The notes under the pieces were generated by a model that saw nothing but the letters and a program-made list of their open reading frames with translations, ran no database searches and was not told where the DNA came from. From assembly GCA_947628665.1 (NCBI GenBank), contig CANRAU010000002.1, positions 62,001 to 126,000 on the forward strand: a stretch of 64,000 nt of DNA, read 5' to 3'. Position 1 is the stretch's first letter. Each line of letters starts with the position of its first letter. The DNA is from an uncultured Clostridia bacterium. GTDB lineage: Bacteria; Bacillota; Clostridia; Oscillospirales; Acutalibacteraceae. Below are positions 1 through 8,822 of this stretch, piece by piece. The translations under genes and the position numbers were made by a program.

Positions 1-1
1 A

Positions 2-235
2 AAACGGCTGATCGAAGAAAAGGGCAGAATGGATCTGCCGGGTCGGCCTTTGCTGTACGGGACAACGCCCGAATTTCTGCGCTGTTTCTCGGTCTCCGAT
101 CTTACGGAACTGCCGCAGCTCCCAAAGCAAGAGGGAAATCCTGCCGAAGCGGCTACAGAGACTGCGGAGAACGGACAGGATGCCGAAAACGGGCAGGCGT
201 CGGCTGAAAATTCCGATTCCGAAGAATCCGTTTGA
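2..235 (+). CDS. scpB: Segregation and condensation protein B, C-terminal end (partial)
   Basis: Only the last 77 codons are present; the gene enters from the left edge. The readable part has the end of the second winged-helix domain of ScpB, with the family pattern LIEEKGR..LPGRP.LYGTT.EFLR.F at the start of the window, followed by an acidic, Ala/Glu/Asn-rich tail of about 40 residues that is low complexity. ScpB works with ScpA and SMC in the condensin complex that organises and segregates the chromosome. The DUF2953-gerW pair follows, as is common near scpAB in Clostridia. Identification rests on the short conserved segment, so it is good but not absolute. Confidence 0.85.
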   Translation, partial: KRLIEEKGRMDLPGRPLLYGTTPEFLRCFSVSDLTELPQLPKQEGNPAEAATETAENGQDAENGQASAENSDSEESV

Positions 236-268
236 TTCGCGATACAGATTACTTAGGGAGGTGACGCG

Positions 269-1003
269 ATGGTCGTTTTGTATATCCTGCTGGGTATTGT
301 GGCTTTCTTTGTGCTGCTGCTCAGCGTAAAGGTTCGCATTGACGCGGAATATATCGACGATTTTCGCGTGCGTCTTCGCTGGCTGTTTTTGTCTTTTCCG
401 CTTTATCCGATGAAGCCTCGGGAAAAGAAGCCGAAACAGGAAAAGCCGCAGCCGGAAAAACCGCCCGAAGAAGAGCAACCGCCGAAGGAGAAAAAGCCGA
501 ATCCCTTTAAGACTTTTATAGACAATCAGGGCTTTGACGGCGTTATACAGCTCATACGCGATACGGCGGACGCGCTCGGCTCGCTGATGAAGAGCATCAA
601 AAAGCATTTGATCGTTGAAGAGCTGTTTTTGTGGGTGGTCATATCGCACAACCAGGATGCGGCGCGTACCGCCATGGAATACGGAAAAGCCTGCCAGGAC
701 ATTTATCCGGCGCTCGGGGCGATTTGCTCCACATTGACCGTGAAAAAGTACGATGTGGAGGTAGAACCCGATTTTATAGGCGTTTCCAGCAGTGCGCAAT
801 TCGCGTTCGCTTTGTCGGTGCGACCCATCTTTTTGACCAACGCCGCAGTCGCGTTGGTGGTTCGGTTGCTGTTTAAGGTCGTTTTCAAAGTCCTTCGCGG
901 CATAAAGCCGAAGACCTCCGAGCATACAGACCCACAAGCAGAAGCGCAAGATACACAAAACATACAAAATTCACAAAACATACAAGGCGGTGCAGTATCA
1001 TGA
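269..1003 (+). CDS. DUF2953 family membrane protein (YtfI-like)
   Basis: A 244-residue protein with one N-terminal membrane segment (about residues 2-20, hydrophobic VVLYILLGIVAFFVLLL), a beta-type start typical of DUF2953 (VKVRIDAEY), then a Lys/Pro/Glu-rich linker at about 50-82 and a second domain. A strong ribosome site (ggaggtg) sits just before the ATG. The stop overlaps the start of gerW by four bases (ATGA), so the two genes are translationally coupled. In Bacillus the same pair is ytfI-ytfJ, linked to sporulation and germination. Biochemical function is unknown; the low-complexity C-terminus (Gln/Asn/Ile-rich) carries no recognisable motif. Confidence 0.8.
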   Translation: MVVLYILLGIVAFFVLLLSVKVRIDAEYIDDFRVRLRWLFLSFPLYPMKPREKKPKQEKPQPEKPPEEEQPPKEKKPNPFKTFIDNQGFDGVIQLIRDTADALGSLMKSIKKHLIVEELFLWVVISHNQDAARTAMEYGKACQDIYPALGAICSTLTVKKYDVEVEPDFIGVSSSAQFAFALSVRPIFLTNAAVALVVRLLFKVVFKVLRGIKPKTSEHTDPQAEAQDTQNIQNSQNIQGGAVS

Positions 1004-1464
1004 AAGAGCAATCAGCAGCGGGCATTCTCGAAACCACGATTGAAAAGGTGAAGAACCTTGTCAATGTCAGTACCATCATCGGTGAACCGATGCAGGTGGA
1101 CAGCGACATCACCATCATCCCCGTATCCAAGGTCACTTACGGCTTTGCGTCGGGCGGTTCGGATTTCCCCTCCAAAGGGAACAAGGAGATTTTCGGCGGC
1201 GGCGGCGGCGCGGGCGTGACCATCACGCCGGTTGCATTTCTCGTCATTTCGGACGGCGAAGTGACCATTAAGCATATCACCGCGTTTGACAATGCGGCGG
1301 AACGTGTGGTCAACCTTGTACCCGAAATGTTTGATAAGGTGACTTCCGTCGTCAATAAGGCGAAGAAGGAAAAGGAAGCCAAAGCGCAGGCGGCAGCCGA
1401 CGACGCCATGGTTTCCGCTACGATCGAAGATTTAACGAAAAATACGGATGTAACGGAAGGCTAA
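1000..1464 (+). CDS. gerW: Spore protein GerW/YtfJ
   Basis: 154 residues, matching the usual length of the GerW (YtfJ) family. The N-terminus has the family pattern around TIIGEPMQVDSDITIIPVSKV, followed by a glycine-rich stretch FGGGGGAGVTITPVAFLVI at about residues 65-85 that is diagnostic, and a charged Lys/Glu/Ala tail. In Bacillus subtilis the homologue is made in the forespore and is needed for normal germination. The ATG overlaps the stop of the DUF2953 gene. A hairpin follows the stop codon but has no U-tract, so readthrough into the next gene is possible. Confidence 0.92.
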   Translation: MKEQSAAGILETTIEKVKNLVNVSTIIGEPMQVDSDITIIPVSKVTYGFASGGSDFPSKGNKEIFGGGGGAGVTITPVAFLVISDGEVTIKHITAFDNAAERVVNLVPEMFDKVTSVVNKAKKEKEAKAQAAADDAMVSATIEDLTKNTDVTEG

Positions 1465-1486
1465 GCCGCACGAATCGCATCTAATA

Positions 1487-1532
1487 AATCAACCACCGCC
1501 TGCATATTTTTATATATGGCAGGTGGTTGATT
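1487..1532 (+). promoter_or_regulatory. Hairpin covering the dacF ribosome site
   Basis: Perfect 11-bp inverted repeat: AATCAACCACC at 1487-1497 pairs with GGTGGTTGATT at 1522-1532. The right arm contains the only Shine-Dalgarno sequence of dacF (aggtgg, 1521-1526) and reaches the first base of its TTG start. There is no T-run after it, so it looks more like a translation-control stem than a terminator. Confidence 0.6.
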
Positions 1533-2701
1533 TGTATAAAAAGTGTTTTACCGGTTTTCTGCTTTCGATCCTTCTTCTTGCGTGCTTCCCTGTGCGGACG
1601 TTTGCCGCAGGCGCGCCGAAGGACATTTCCGCCAAAGCCTATGTGCTGATGGAGGCGGATACACGTGAGGTTTTGGCGTCCTCCCATGCGCAGGATAAGC
1701 TGTCCATGGCCAGCACGACCAAAATCATGACGTCTATTGTGGCGTTGGAGCGCGGCATTCCCGATCAGCAGGTCAAGGTCGCATCCGATATGGTCGCAGT
1801 CGAGGGGACGTCTGCGGGGCTGCTGCCCGACGATCTTGTCACGGTGCGCACGCTTGTGTATGGAATGCTGTTGGAATCGGGCAACGACGCCGCGAATGTC
1901 ACCGCATATGCGGTCGCGGGTGGTGTCAAACCGTTTTTGGAGTTGATGAATCAAAAGGCCCGCGAAATCGGTATGCTGAACACCTGCTTTGAAACGCCCT
2001 CGGGTCTGGATTCGGAGAACCATTATTCCACAGCCTATGATATGGCGCTTTTAGGGAGCTACGCGATCCAAAATCCTGAGTTTCGCCGCATCTGTTCGCT
2101 GTCCAGCGCGCGCGTCAGTTACGGCAATCCGCCGTATGCGCGCACATTGACTAACCATAACCGTCTGCTGCGTGAATACGACGGTGCGTTCGGCATTAAG
2201 ACGGGGTACACCAAAAAAAGCGGACGGTGTCTCGTGTCGGCGGCTACGCGCAACGGTGTGACGCTTGTGGCGGTCACGCTCCATGACCCAAACGACTGGA
2301 GCGACCACAAAAAACTGTTGGATTACGGCTTTTCCGTCGTTTCGGCGCGGGATTACACTTCTCTTGCAGGAGATTTGTCCGCGAAGGTCGTGGGCGGCAC
2401 AGAAAATCGCGTGTCCGTGCGTCTCGGCACAAGGGCGGAGATCCCGATTGCAGATAAGAATGCCGAAGTCACGGTGCAGGTGTATATGCAGCCTTTCCTG
2501 TATGCGCCTATCAAAGCCGATGAGAGCGTCGGCACAGCCGTGTACAGCCTGAACGGTCAAGCGGTGCTGACCTGTCCGTTGGTTGCCGCCGATTCCGTTC
2601 CCGCGCAGTCTGCCGCTCCTACAGCGCCTGCGCCCGAGGAGCCGACTTCAGCTACGCTTTTTGAGCGCATCAAAGGATTTTTTCAAAAAATAACGGAGTA
2701 A
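1532..2701 (+). CDS. dacF: D-alanyl-D-alanine carboxypeptidase (PBP5/DacF type)
   Basis: Serine peptidase S11 that trims the terminal D-Ala of peptidoglycan stem peptides; in spore formers DacF acts on the spore cortex. Signal peptide at about residues 4-26, ending TFAA. Catalytic motifs are all present: SxxK as STTK (after KLSMA), SGN as ESGN, and KTG in FGIKTGYTK. A PBP5 C-terminal beta domain and a Pro/Ala-rich stretch lead to an amphipathic end (LFERIKGFFQKI) that likely anchors the protein to the membrane. 389 residues. I chose TTG 1532 because aggtgg lies five bases upstream; GTG 1523 has no ribosome site. Position after gerW supports a sporulation role, though a vegetative DacA is not excluded. 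Confidence 0.9.
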   Translation: MYKKCFTGFLLSILLLACFPVRTFAAGAPKDISAKAYVLMEADTREVLASSHAQDKLSMASTTKIMTSIVALERGIPDQQVKVASDMVAVEGTSAGLLPDDLVTVRTLVYGMLLESGNDAANVTAYAVAGGVKPFLELMNQKAREIGMLNTCFETPSGLDSENHYSTAYDMALLGSYAIQNPEFRRICSLSSARVSYGNPPYARTLTNHNRLLREYDGAFGIKTGYTKKSGRCLVSAATRNGVTLVAVTLHDPNDWSDHKKLLDYGFSVVSARDYTSLAGDLSAKVVGGTENRVSVRLGTRAEIPIADKNAEVTVQVYMQPFLYAPIKADESVGTAVYSLNGQAVLTCPLVAADSVPAQSAAPTAPAPEEPTSATLFERIKGFFQKITE

Positions 2702-2709
2702 TCGAATTT

Positions 2710-3441
2710 ATGGCGGACAAAAAAGTCAGACTGCAAAAATTCTTGGCGGAAAACGGCGTTGCTTCCCGCCGCAAGTCGGAGGAACTCATTGCCGCAGGCA
2801 AGGTGCGCGTCAACGGCCGTGTCGCCGCTGTGGGCGATCAGATCGACCCGCGCGAGGATAAAGTTACCGTGGCAGGCAAAAAAATCATCCCCCAAAAGAC
2901 GAACGTCTATATCATGCTGCACAAGCCGCGCGGCTATGTGACGACGATGCATGACGAAATGGGCAGAAAATGTGTCGCGGAGCTTGTAAAGGATGTGCCG
3001 CAGCGCGTGTACCCCGTCGGGCGGCTCGACCGCGAATCCGAGGGCTTGTTGCTTTTGACCAACGACGGGGAATTTGCCAATGCACTGATGCATCCGTCGC
3101 ACCATGTGCCGAAAACCTACCGCGTGACCGTGCGCCCCGACGTTAGCAAAGCGCAGCTTGCCGCATTCCAAAACGGTATTGTGCTGGACGGGGAAACGAC
3201 CTTGCCCGCCGAGGTGCGCGTGCTGGAGCGGCAGGAGGGGCGCGTCGTTTTGGAAATTGTGATTTTTGAAGGCCGTAATCGGCAAATTCGCAGGATGTGC
3301 GAGGCATTGGGCTTAGAGGTCGCGCGGCTCAAACGCACCAAAATCGGCTCTGTAAAGCTCGGAATGCTCAAGGTCGGGGAATACCGCGATCTGACCGAGC
3401 AGGAGGTGCATACGCTGTCGGCCGCGGCACAGCGCACATAA
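2710..3441 (+). CDS. rluB: 23S rRNA pseudouridine synthase RluB family
   Basis: 243 residues. N-terminal S4 RNA-binding domain (RLQKFLAENGVASRRKSEELI, about residues 6-60) and a pseudouridine synthase domain with the catalytic-aspartate motif PVGRLDRESEGLLLLTNDG (about residues 99-117) and the C-terminal GRNRQIRRM box. The family isomerises a uridine in the peptidyl-transferase region of 23S rRNA (U2605 in E. coli for RluB). It starts 8 bases after dacF and likely shares its transcript. RluB and RluE/RluF are hard to separate by eye, but the neighbourhood (scpB, gerW, dacF) is the one usual for rluB. Confidence 0.9.
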   Translation: MADKKVRLQKFLAENGVASRRKSEELIAAGKVRVNGRVAAVGDQIDPREDKVTVAGKKIIPQKTNVYIMLHKPRGYVTTMHDEMGRKCVAELVKDVPQRVYPVGRLDRESEGLLLLTNDGEFANALMHPSHHVPKTYRVTVRPDVSKAQLAAFQNGIVLDGETTLPAEVRVLERQEGRVVLEIVIFEGRNRQIRRMCEALGLEVARLKRTKIGSVKLGMLKVGEYRDLTEQEVHTLSAAAQRT

Positions 3442-3454
3442 GGGAGAGAAAGCT

Positions 3455-3838
3455 ATGGTTTTTTATAAACCGCATACCGACAAGCAGGAGATCACGGCAT
3501 TGTTCCCACAGGCGGCATTCTCCGAAAAATACCGGTACGGCGCATACGTCGCGCTGGAAGCGGGCAAAAACTGCGGCAAAAGCCTTGTATGTATTGCCGA
3601 TGACCGCTGTGAAGTATCGGTGGAAGTTCCCACTCTTGCAGATCAAGAGCTGATAGAAGGCCTTTTGCGCGCGTCGCTGCACTTTGCCGCCAATCGCGGG
3701 GCGTATATTGCCGTTTGTCGGGACAAGTCCTTGGAGGACGTGCTAATGCTTCTCGGCTTTACAGAGACGGACGGCGCATTTTCGGGGGAGATCCCGACTC
3801 TTTTGCAGGGGCATTGCTGCAAATCGCCCAACGGTTGA
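3455..3838 (+). CDS. Uncharacterised small protein, possible GNAT-like fold
   Basis: 127 residues with a good ribosome site (gggagag) before ATG 3455, 13 bases after rluB, so expressed with it. I do not recognise a named family. The middle (YGAYVALEAGK...SLVCIADDRCEVSVEVP) and the later helix-strand pattern (LIEGLLRASLHFAANRGAYIAVC, then LLGF) recall the beta-strand/acetyl-CoA helix/late strand layout of small GNAT acetyltransferases, but the pyrophosphate loop (Q/RxxGxG/A) is not obvious. It ends in a short Cys-Cys tail (HCCKSPNG). Its last codons contain the -35 box of the yicC promoter. Function unknown. Confidence 0.7.
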   Translation: MVFYKPHTDKQEITALFPQAAFSEKYRYGAYVALEAGKNCGKSLVCIADDRCEVSVEVPTLADQELIEGLLRASLHFAANRGAYIAVCRDKSLEDVLMLLGFTETDGAFSGEIPTLLQGHCCKSPNG

Positions 3839-3863
3839 CAATTATGGAAAATCATAGTACAAT
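3835..3863 (+). promoter_or_regulatory. Sigma-A promoter of the yicC operon
   Basis: TTGACA (3835-3840), 17 bases, TACAAT (3858-3863), about 25 bases before the expected yicC leader end. The -35 box overlaps the stop of the upstream gene. Likely drives the long housekeeping operon. Confidence 0.85.
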
Positions 3864-3893
3864 AAACTGATAAAATCAGGGACGGTTACGAGT

Positions 3894-4772
3894 ATGATCA
3901 GAAGCATGACAGGCTTTGGCAGAGCGCGCGATACCGTACACGGCATGACGGTGACGGTAGAGCTGAAAAGCGTAAACCATCGCTATTTTGAATTCTCGGC
4001 AAAAGTGCCGAGGGCTTACGGCTTTTTGGAAGAAAAGCTGAAAACGCTTGTCCATTCCGCAGTTTCCCGCGGAAAAATAGAATGTTATGTCTCCGTGGAA
4101 AATTTAGAGGAAAGCGATATGGAGGTCGCGGTCAACCTGGGGCTTGCCAAGGGGTATGCCGCGGCGCTGCAAACGCTTTGCGACACTTTTTCTCTGAAGG
4201 AGGAGCTGTCCGCGAAAACGCTTTCCCGCTTTCCGGATGTGCTGACGCTGCGAAAAGCGCCCGACGACGAGGAGCGCATTTGGGACGCCGTGCAGACGGT
4301 CGCGAAAGCGGCCATCAGCCGCTTTATCGCGATGCGTGAGGTCGAGGGCGAGAAGCTGTGCGCCGACATTCTCTCCCGTGCGGATACGATCTGCGATTCC
4401 GTTTTGTTTGTCGAGACGCGTTCGCCTGAGACCGTGCGCGAATACATGGATAAGCTGCGCGCCCGCATGGCGGAGCTTTTGGAGAATGCGTCCGTCGATG
4501 AGCAGAGGCTTTTGACAGAAGCCGCCATTTTTGCGGACAAAATTGCCGTGGATGAAGAAACGGTTCGCCTGCGCAGCCACATCGCCCAGCTGCGGGATTT
4601 CATGAAAGCCGATGAGCCTATCGGCCGCAAGCTGGATTTCCTTGTGCAGGAGATCAACCGCGAAGCAAACACCATCGGTTCCAAAGCGCAGGATACCGAG
4701 ATCGCCAAGCGTGTGATCGGCATCAAGGCGGAAGTGGAGAAGATTCGCGAGCAAGTCCAAAATATCGAGTGA
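3894..4772 (+). CDS. yicC: YicC-family endoribonuclease
   Basis: 292 residues. Starts with the signature [11 protein letters not shown] and has the family C-terminal block [24 protein letters not shown] near residues 241-263. YicC/YloC proteins are RNases that cleave RNA, linked in E. coli to decay of small RNAs, and are nearly always encoded next to remA (or a similar DUF370 gene) and gmk, as here. The acidic residues of the C-terminal domain are conserved by eye. First gene after the 3835 promoter; the stop overlaps the ribosome site of remA. Ordinary length and composition. Confidence 0.95.
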   Translation: MIRSMTGFGRARDTVHGMTVTVELKSVNHRYFEFSAKVPRAYGFLEEKLKTLVHSAVSRGKIECYVSVENLEESDMEVAVNLGLAKGYAAALQTLCDTFSLKEELSAKTLSRFPDVLTLRKAPDDEERIWDAVQTVAKAAISRFIAMREVEGEKLCADILSRADTICDSVLFVETRSPETVREYMDKLRARMAELLENASVDEQRLLTEAAIFADKIAVDEETVRLRSHIAQLRDFMKADEPIGRKLDFLVQEINREANTIGSKAQDTEIAKRVIGIKAEVEKIREQVQNIE

Positions 4773-4780
4773 GGATGTCT

Positions 4781-5044
4781 ATGAAGCTGATCAACATAGG
4801 GTTCGGCAATGCCGTCAACGCGGCGCGCATTTTAGCCGTGGTTTCGCCCGATTCCGCGCCCGTCAAGCGTTTGATGCAGGAGGCCAGGGAGCAAAGATTG
4901 CTGATAGACGCGACCCAGGGGCGCAGGACGCGCGCGGTCATTATCACCGACAGCGACCACGTGATCTTATCCTATTTGCAGGCGGAAACCATATTAAACC
5001 GTTTTAACGGCGAGAGCGCCACGGAGGATACGACGAATGACTGA
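4781..5044 (+). CDS. remA: DUF370 / RemA-type regulator
   Basis: 87 residues with the unmistakable sequence [27 protein letters not shown] (here [17 protein letters not shown]) and [18 protein letters not shown]. RemA of Bacillus is a DNA-binding ring-forming activator of biofilm matrix and osmoprotection genes; Clostridia keep it between yicC and gmk even without matrix operons. I start at ATG 4781, preceded by gtgagg at 4769; ATG 4775 two codons earlier is a close alternative. It overlaps gmk by eight bases, so translation is coupled. Confidence 0.93.
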   Translation: MKLINIGFGNAVNAARILAVVSPDSAPVKRLMQEAREQRLLIDATQGRRTRAVIITDSDHVILSYLQAETILNRFNGESATEDTTND

Positions 5045-5597
5045 TTCCGGCAAACTGGTTCTGTTCTCCGGTCCCTCCGGCGTGGGGAAGGATACGCTTT
5101 TGGATATTTTGGCGGCAAAATGTCCCGAATTGCAGCGATCCGTCTCTCTGACCACGCGTGCGCCGCGTGAAAACGAAACGGACGGCGTCGATTATTACTT
5201 TGTATCGTCCGCAGATTTTGAAAAAATGCTGCAGGACGGCGAAGTGCTGGAGTTCGCCCAATACGGCAAATATATGTACGGCACGCCGAAACGCCCTGTG
5301 GATAAATGGCTGCAAGAAGGCAAAACCGTTGTGCTGAAAATCGAAGTGCAGGGCGCGGCAAAAATCAAAAAGATGTACCCGCACGCGCTGGCGATTTTTA
5401 TTATGCCGCCGTCTATGGAGATCCTCGAAAAACGCCTGCGTCGGCGCGGCACAGAGGATGAGGACGACTTGCTGCGCCGCATGGCAATCGCGCGGGACGA
5501 GGTCGAAAAAAGGCACGATTATGATTTTGTCGTGACCAACGACGACCTGGAAGAGGCCGCGAATGTGGTTTTGCGCATCCTGCGCCAAGAATCATAA
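5037..5597 (+). CDS. gmk: Guanylate kinase
   Basis: 186 residues. Phosphorylates GMP to GDP with ATP. P-loop GPSGVGKDT at about residues 11-19, followed by the GMP-binding region with [19 protein letters not shown] (about 41-59) and the lid with [14 protein letters not shown] (about 131-144). The P-loop has GKDT in place of the common GKGT, which is a conservative variant that keeps the lysine and threonine. Overlaps remA at its start and is followed 28 bases later by rpoZ, the usual arrangement. Confidence 0.96.
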   Translation: MTDSGKLVLFSGPSGVGKDTLLDILAAKCPELQRSVSLTTRAPRENETDGVDYYFVSSADFEKMLQDGEVLEFAQYGKYMYGTPKRPVDKWLQEGKTVVLKIEVQGAAKIKKMYPHALAIFIMPPSMEILEKRLRRRGTEDEDDLLRRMAIARDEVEKRHDYDFVVTNDDLEEAANVVLRILRQES

Positions 5598-5625
5598 TGA
5601 AAACGATTGAAAAGGGAGCGTTTTT

Positions 5626-5835
5626 ATGTTTAATCCGGATTTGAATAAAGTTTTGAAGCATCATTTGAGCCGCTACTCCTTGGTGACCGCCACGGCAAAG
5701 CTCGCGCGTGAAATTTCCGACGAAGCGCTGGAAAACGGCGAGATCATCGTCGAAAAGCCCGTAAGTTTGGCGCTTGACGAGATCGTGGAAGGCAAATACA
5801 CCATTATTGAGCCGGCGGAGATTCGCAATATTTGA
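5626..5835 (+). CDS. rpoZ: RNA polymerase omega subunit
   Basis: 69 residues, typical of Firmicutes omega. The conserved core is SRYSLVTATAKLAREI (about residues 15-30), followed by the KPVSLALDEI and EGKYTI blocks. Omega helps fold and assemble the beta' subunit. It sits between gmk and priA with its own ribosome site (aaaagggag). In this lineage omega is short and lacks the E. coli C-terminal tail, which is normal. Confidence 0.93.
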   Translation: MFNPDLNKVLKHHLSRYSLVTATAKLAREISDEALENGEIIVEKPVSLALDEIVEGKYTIIEPAEIRNI

Positions 5836-5875
5836 GCAGCCGCAGATTGCTTTCCTGTTTGTGAGGTGAAATCGA

Positions 5876-8320
5876 GTGTCCGGTCACATTGCAAAGGTCG
5901 CCGTCGAAAATGCGGCGTACAGCTTTGACGACGCATTCGATTACGCCATTCCCGACGCGCTGCGTGCAGACGTGCAACCGGGGGTACGCGTGCTTGTGCC
6001 GTTCGGAAACGGGAATAAAAAGCGACAGGGCTTTGTGTTTGCCTTGCGCGAGAACTCGTCTGCAAAAAGGCTCAAATCGATTGCCGAGGTGCTGGACAAA
6101 GCGCCGCTTTTGAATAATGAATTGCTGCGATTGGCCGTATTTCTGAAGGAACAGACCTTCTGCACGCTCTTTGAAGCGGCGAAGGCCATGCTCCCTTCGG
6201 GAATAGGGCTTCATTTTGTTTTGTCCTATATCGCGAATCCCGACGCGAAGGTTGACGAAACCGATTTGTCCGAACCCGAGCGCGAGGTGCTTGCCTATCT
6301 GCGCGAAAAGGAAATCTATGTAAAAAGTGAAAAAATCTTCCGCGATCTTGGGCTGCAAGCGCAGCCGCAGCTTTTGGAGCAAATGACGCGCAGGGGACTG
6401 CTTTTTCAAAATACGGACGCAAAACGCTTTGTCGGTGACGCGAGCATTCGTATGGCGCGTTTGACGCGGGAATACTATGAAGAGCAGCCGCCGAAGCTTA
6501 CAAAGAAGCAAAAGGACGTCGTGTGCTTTCTCGAAACGGTCGGCACGGCCGCCGTCAAGGAGATTTGCTATTTTACGGGCGTTACACCCGCCGTGGTCAG
6601 CACGCTTGCGGGCAAAAATCTGGTCGAGCTGTTCGATAATGAGATTTTCAGAAAACCGACGTTTGAACGCACCGCATCCAAAAAGACGGAAATCGAGTTA
6701 ACGGATGAGCAAACGCGTGCTTTTCAAGGACTTTTGCGGCAGTATCATGCCGACAAGGCCGAAACGGCGCTCCTGTTCGGGGTGACAGGTTCGGGCAAAA
6801 CGCAGGTGTTTTTGAAGCTGATCGACAAAGCAGTCGAACACGGCGACGGCGTGATCGTCATGGTACCCGAAATTTCTCTGACCCCGCAAATGCTTTCCAT
6901 TTTTTATGAGCGTTACGGCAGCGAAGTGGCGGTATTTCACAGCGCGCTTTCCATGGGGGAACGCCTGGATGAATGGAAACGCGTGAAAAAAGGGGAGGCG
7001 CACATTGCCCTTGGGACGCGCTCCGCCGTATTTGCGCCGTTTGAAAAATTGGGGCTGATCATTCTCGACGAGGAGCAGGAGCATACCTACAAATCCGAAA
7101 TGTCTCCGCGTTACCATGCGCGCGACGTCGCGCGTTTTCGGATTCGGCAGCACAACGCGCTGCTACTGTTGGCGTCCGCAACGCCCTCCGTGGAAAGCTA
7201 TGCCCATGCGAAAAACGGGAACTATGCCCTCTATACGCTCGAAAATCGCTATGGCAACGCGATCCTGCCCGAAGTCGTTACCGTCGAACAGCGAGGTACG
7301 GACGGAAATACCGGATTAAGCGACGTACTGCTTGCGGAACTTAAACAGAATTTGGAAGCGGGCGGCCAGTCGATTTTGCTTTTGAATCGGCGCGGGTATA
7401 ATACCTATGCGGCGTGTTCGGTCTGCGGAACGGTTATGACCTGTCCGCATTGCAGTATATCGCTGACCTACCACGCGCGCAATCACCGCTTGATGTGCCA
7501 TTACTGCGGTTACTCTGAGCCTTTCACGGCGGTTTGCCGCTCGTGCGGGGAGACGCAGGTGGCGTATTCGGGATTCGGTACACAGCGCCTGGAGGATGCG
7601 CTTGCAGAGGCGCTTCCCGAAGCGCGAATCCTTCGTTTGGACACCGATTCCACCGCTTCTCGATATTCTTTTGAAAATGCACTAAAAAAGTTCACAAATT
7701 ACGAGTATGATATTATGGTAGGCACGCAGATGGTGGCAAAGGGATTGGATTTCCCGAATGTCACGCTGGTCGGCGTGGTTTCCGTCGACCAAATGCTTTA
7801 TAATGACGACTATAAGAGCGCGGAACGCACGTTCGATCTGCTTACGCAGGTCGTCGGACGCGCGGGGCGCGGCGATAAGAAGGGCAAAGCCATCATTCAG
7901 ACGGCTTTTGCCGACAATGAGATCATTCGGCTGGCTCAAAAACAGGATTTTCCGAGCTTTTACGATTTGGAAATACAGTTGCGCAGGTCGATGATCTATC
8001 CACCGTTCTGCGATTTGTGTACGATTGGATTTATCGGGACGGATGAGGCATTGGTTCGGGCGGCGGCCAAACAATTTTTGGCGGATCTAAAAACGGCGCA
8101 CCAAAGCACGGCTGCCGATCTCGATTTGATCGCGCTCGGACCTATCGCGCCTCGGCTTGCTAAGGTGGCGGGCAAATACCGCTATCGGCTCATTTTAAAA
8201 TGCAAAAATGATCGGCGGCTGCGGGCGTTTATTTCGGGGCTTTTAAAGGCATTTTCCAAAAACAGCACCTTTAAGAGCGTCAGCGTGGTCGCGGATATGA
8301 ATCCGGAGAATATTTATTGA
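5876..8320 (+). CDS. priA: Primosomal protein N' (replication restart helicase PriA)
   Basis: 814 residues. Superfamily 2 helicase that recognises stalled forks and reloads the replicative helicase. N-terminal 3' DNA-binding and winged-helix domains, then Walker A GVTGSGKTQ (about residue 301), DEEQ box in IILDEEQEHTYKS, and the zinc region with paired cysteine motifs CSVCGTVMTCPHC and MCHYCGY...CRSCGE (about 510-560), and helicase motif VVGRAGRG. GTG start with gaggtg upstream. The gene is full length, and the zinc cysteines are complete. It is followed at once by def, as in most Firmicutes. Confidence 0.97.
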   Translation: MSGHIAKVAVENAAYSFDDAFDYAIPDALRADVQPGVRVLVPFGNGNKKRQGFVFALRENSSAKRLKSIAEVLDKAPLLNNELLRLAVFLKEQTFCTLFEAAKAMLPSGIGLHFVLSYIANPDAKVDETDLSEPEREVLAYLREKEIYVKSEKIFRDLGLQAQPQLLEQMTRRGLLFQNTDAKRFVGDASIRMARLTREYYEEQPPKLTKKQKDVVCFLETVGTAAVKEICYFTGVTPAVVSTLAGKNLVELFDNEIFRKPTFERTASKKTEIELTDEQTRAFQGLLRQYHADKAETALLFGVTGSGKTQVFLKLIDKAVEHGDGVIVMVPEISLTPQMLSIFYERYGSEVAVFHSALSMGERLDEWKRVKKGEAHIALGTRSAVFAPFEKLGLIILDEEQEHTYKSEMSPRYHARDVARFRIRQHNALLLLASATPSVESYAHAKNGNYALYTLENRYGNAILPEVVTVEQRGTDGNTGLSDVLLAELKQNLEAGGQSILLLNRRGYNTYAACSVCGTVMTCPHCSISLTYHARNHRLMCHYCGYSEPFTAVCRSCGETQVAYSGFGTQRLEDALAEALPEARILRLDTDSTASRYSFENALKKFTNYEYDIMVGTQMVAKGLDFPNVTLVGVVSVDQMLYNDDYKSAERTFDLLTQVVGRAGRGDKKGKAIIQTAFADNEIIRLAQKQDFPSFYDLEIQLRRSMIYPPFCDLCTIGFIGTDEALVRAAAKQFLADLKTAHQSTAADLDLIALGPIAPRLAKVAGKYRYRLILKCKNDRRLRAFISGLLKAFSKNSTFKSVSVVADMNPENIY

Positions 8321-8330
8321 GGTGAAGGTT

Positions 8331-8819
8331 ATGGCAATTCGGAACATTCGGGTGAAGGGCGACCCGATTTTAAAGCTGAAAAGCCGCAAAATTGAGCGAT
8401 TGGACGCGCGCCTGTTCGCGCTTTTGGACGATATGCGCGATACGATGTATAAGGCGGATGGCTGCGGCCTTGCCGCCGTGCAGGTCGGCGTACTCAAACG
8501 CGCGGTCGTGATAGACGTAGGCGACGGGCTTATTGAACTGATCAATCCCGAAATCGTGGAGACCAAAGGGGAGCAATGCGAGACGGAAGGCTGCTTGTCT
8601 CTGCCTGGGGAAAGCGGCGTTACGCTGCGGCCGATGTGGGTGCGCGTGCAGGCGCTCAACCGCAAAGGCGACCTGTGCGAATACACGGGCGAGGGACTTT
8701 TGGCGCGCGCTTTTTGTCATGAGATCGACCATTTGGACGGGCATTTGTACACCGAGCACTTAGCACCCGAAAGCGTCGTCGCGCGCGTTAAGCGGGAATA
8801 CGGTCCCGAAAAGGAGTAA
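8331..8819 (+). CDS. def: Peptide deformylase
   Basis: 162 residues. Removes the formyl group from the initiator methionine of nascent proteins. All three metal/active-site motifs are present: GCGLAAVQVG (motif 1, with Cys and Val where GVGLAAPQ is commoner), EGCLSLPG (motif 2, metal Cys) and HEIDHLDG (motif 3, metal His pair and catalytic Glu). Start ATG 8331 is preceded by aggtg six bases upstream; an in-frame GTG at 8322 lies inside that ribosome site and is not preferred. Partner of fmt, which follows after 3 bases. Confidence 0.95.
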   Translation: MAIRNIRVKGDPILKLKSRKIERLDARLFALLDDMRDTMYKADGCGLAAVQVGVLKRAVVIDVGDGLIELINPEIVETKGEQCETEGCLSLPGESGVTLRPMWVRVQALNRKGDLCEYTGEGLLARAFCHEIDHLDGHLYTEHLAPESVVARVKREYGPEKE

Positions 8820-8822
8820 ACC

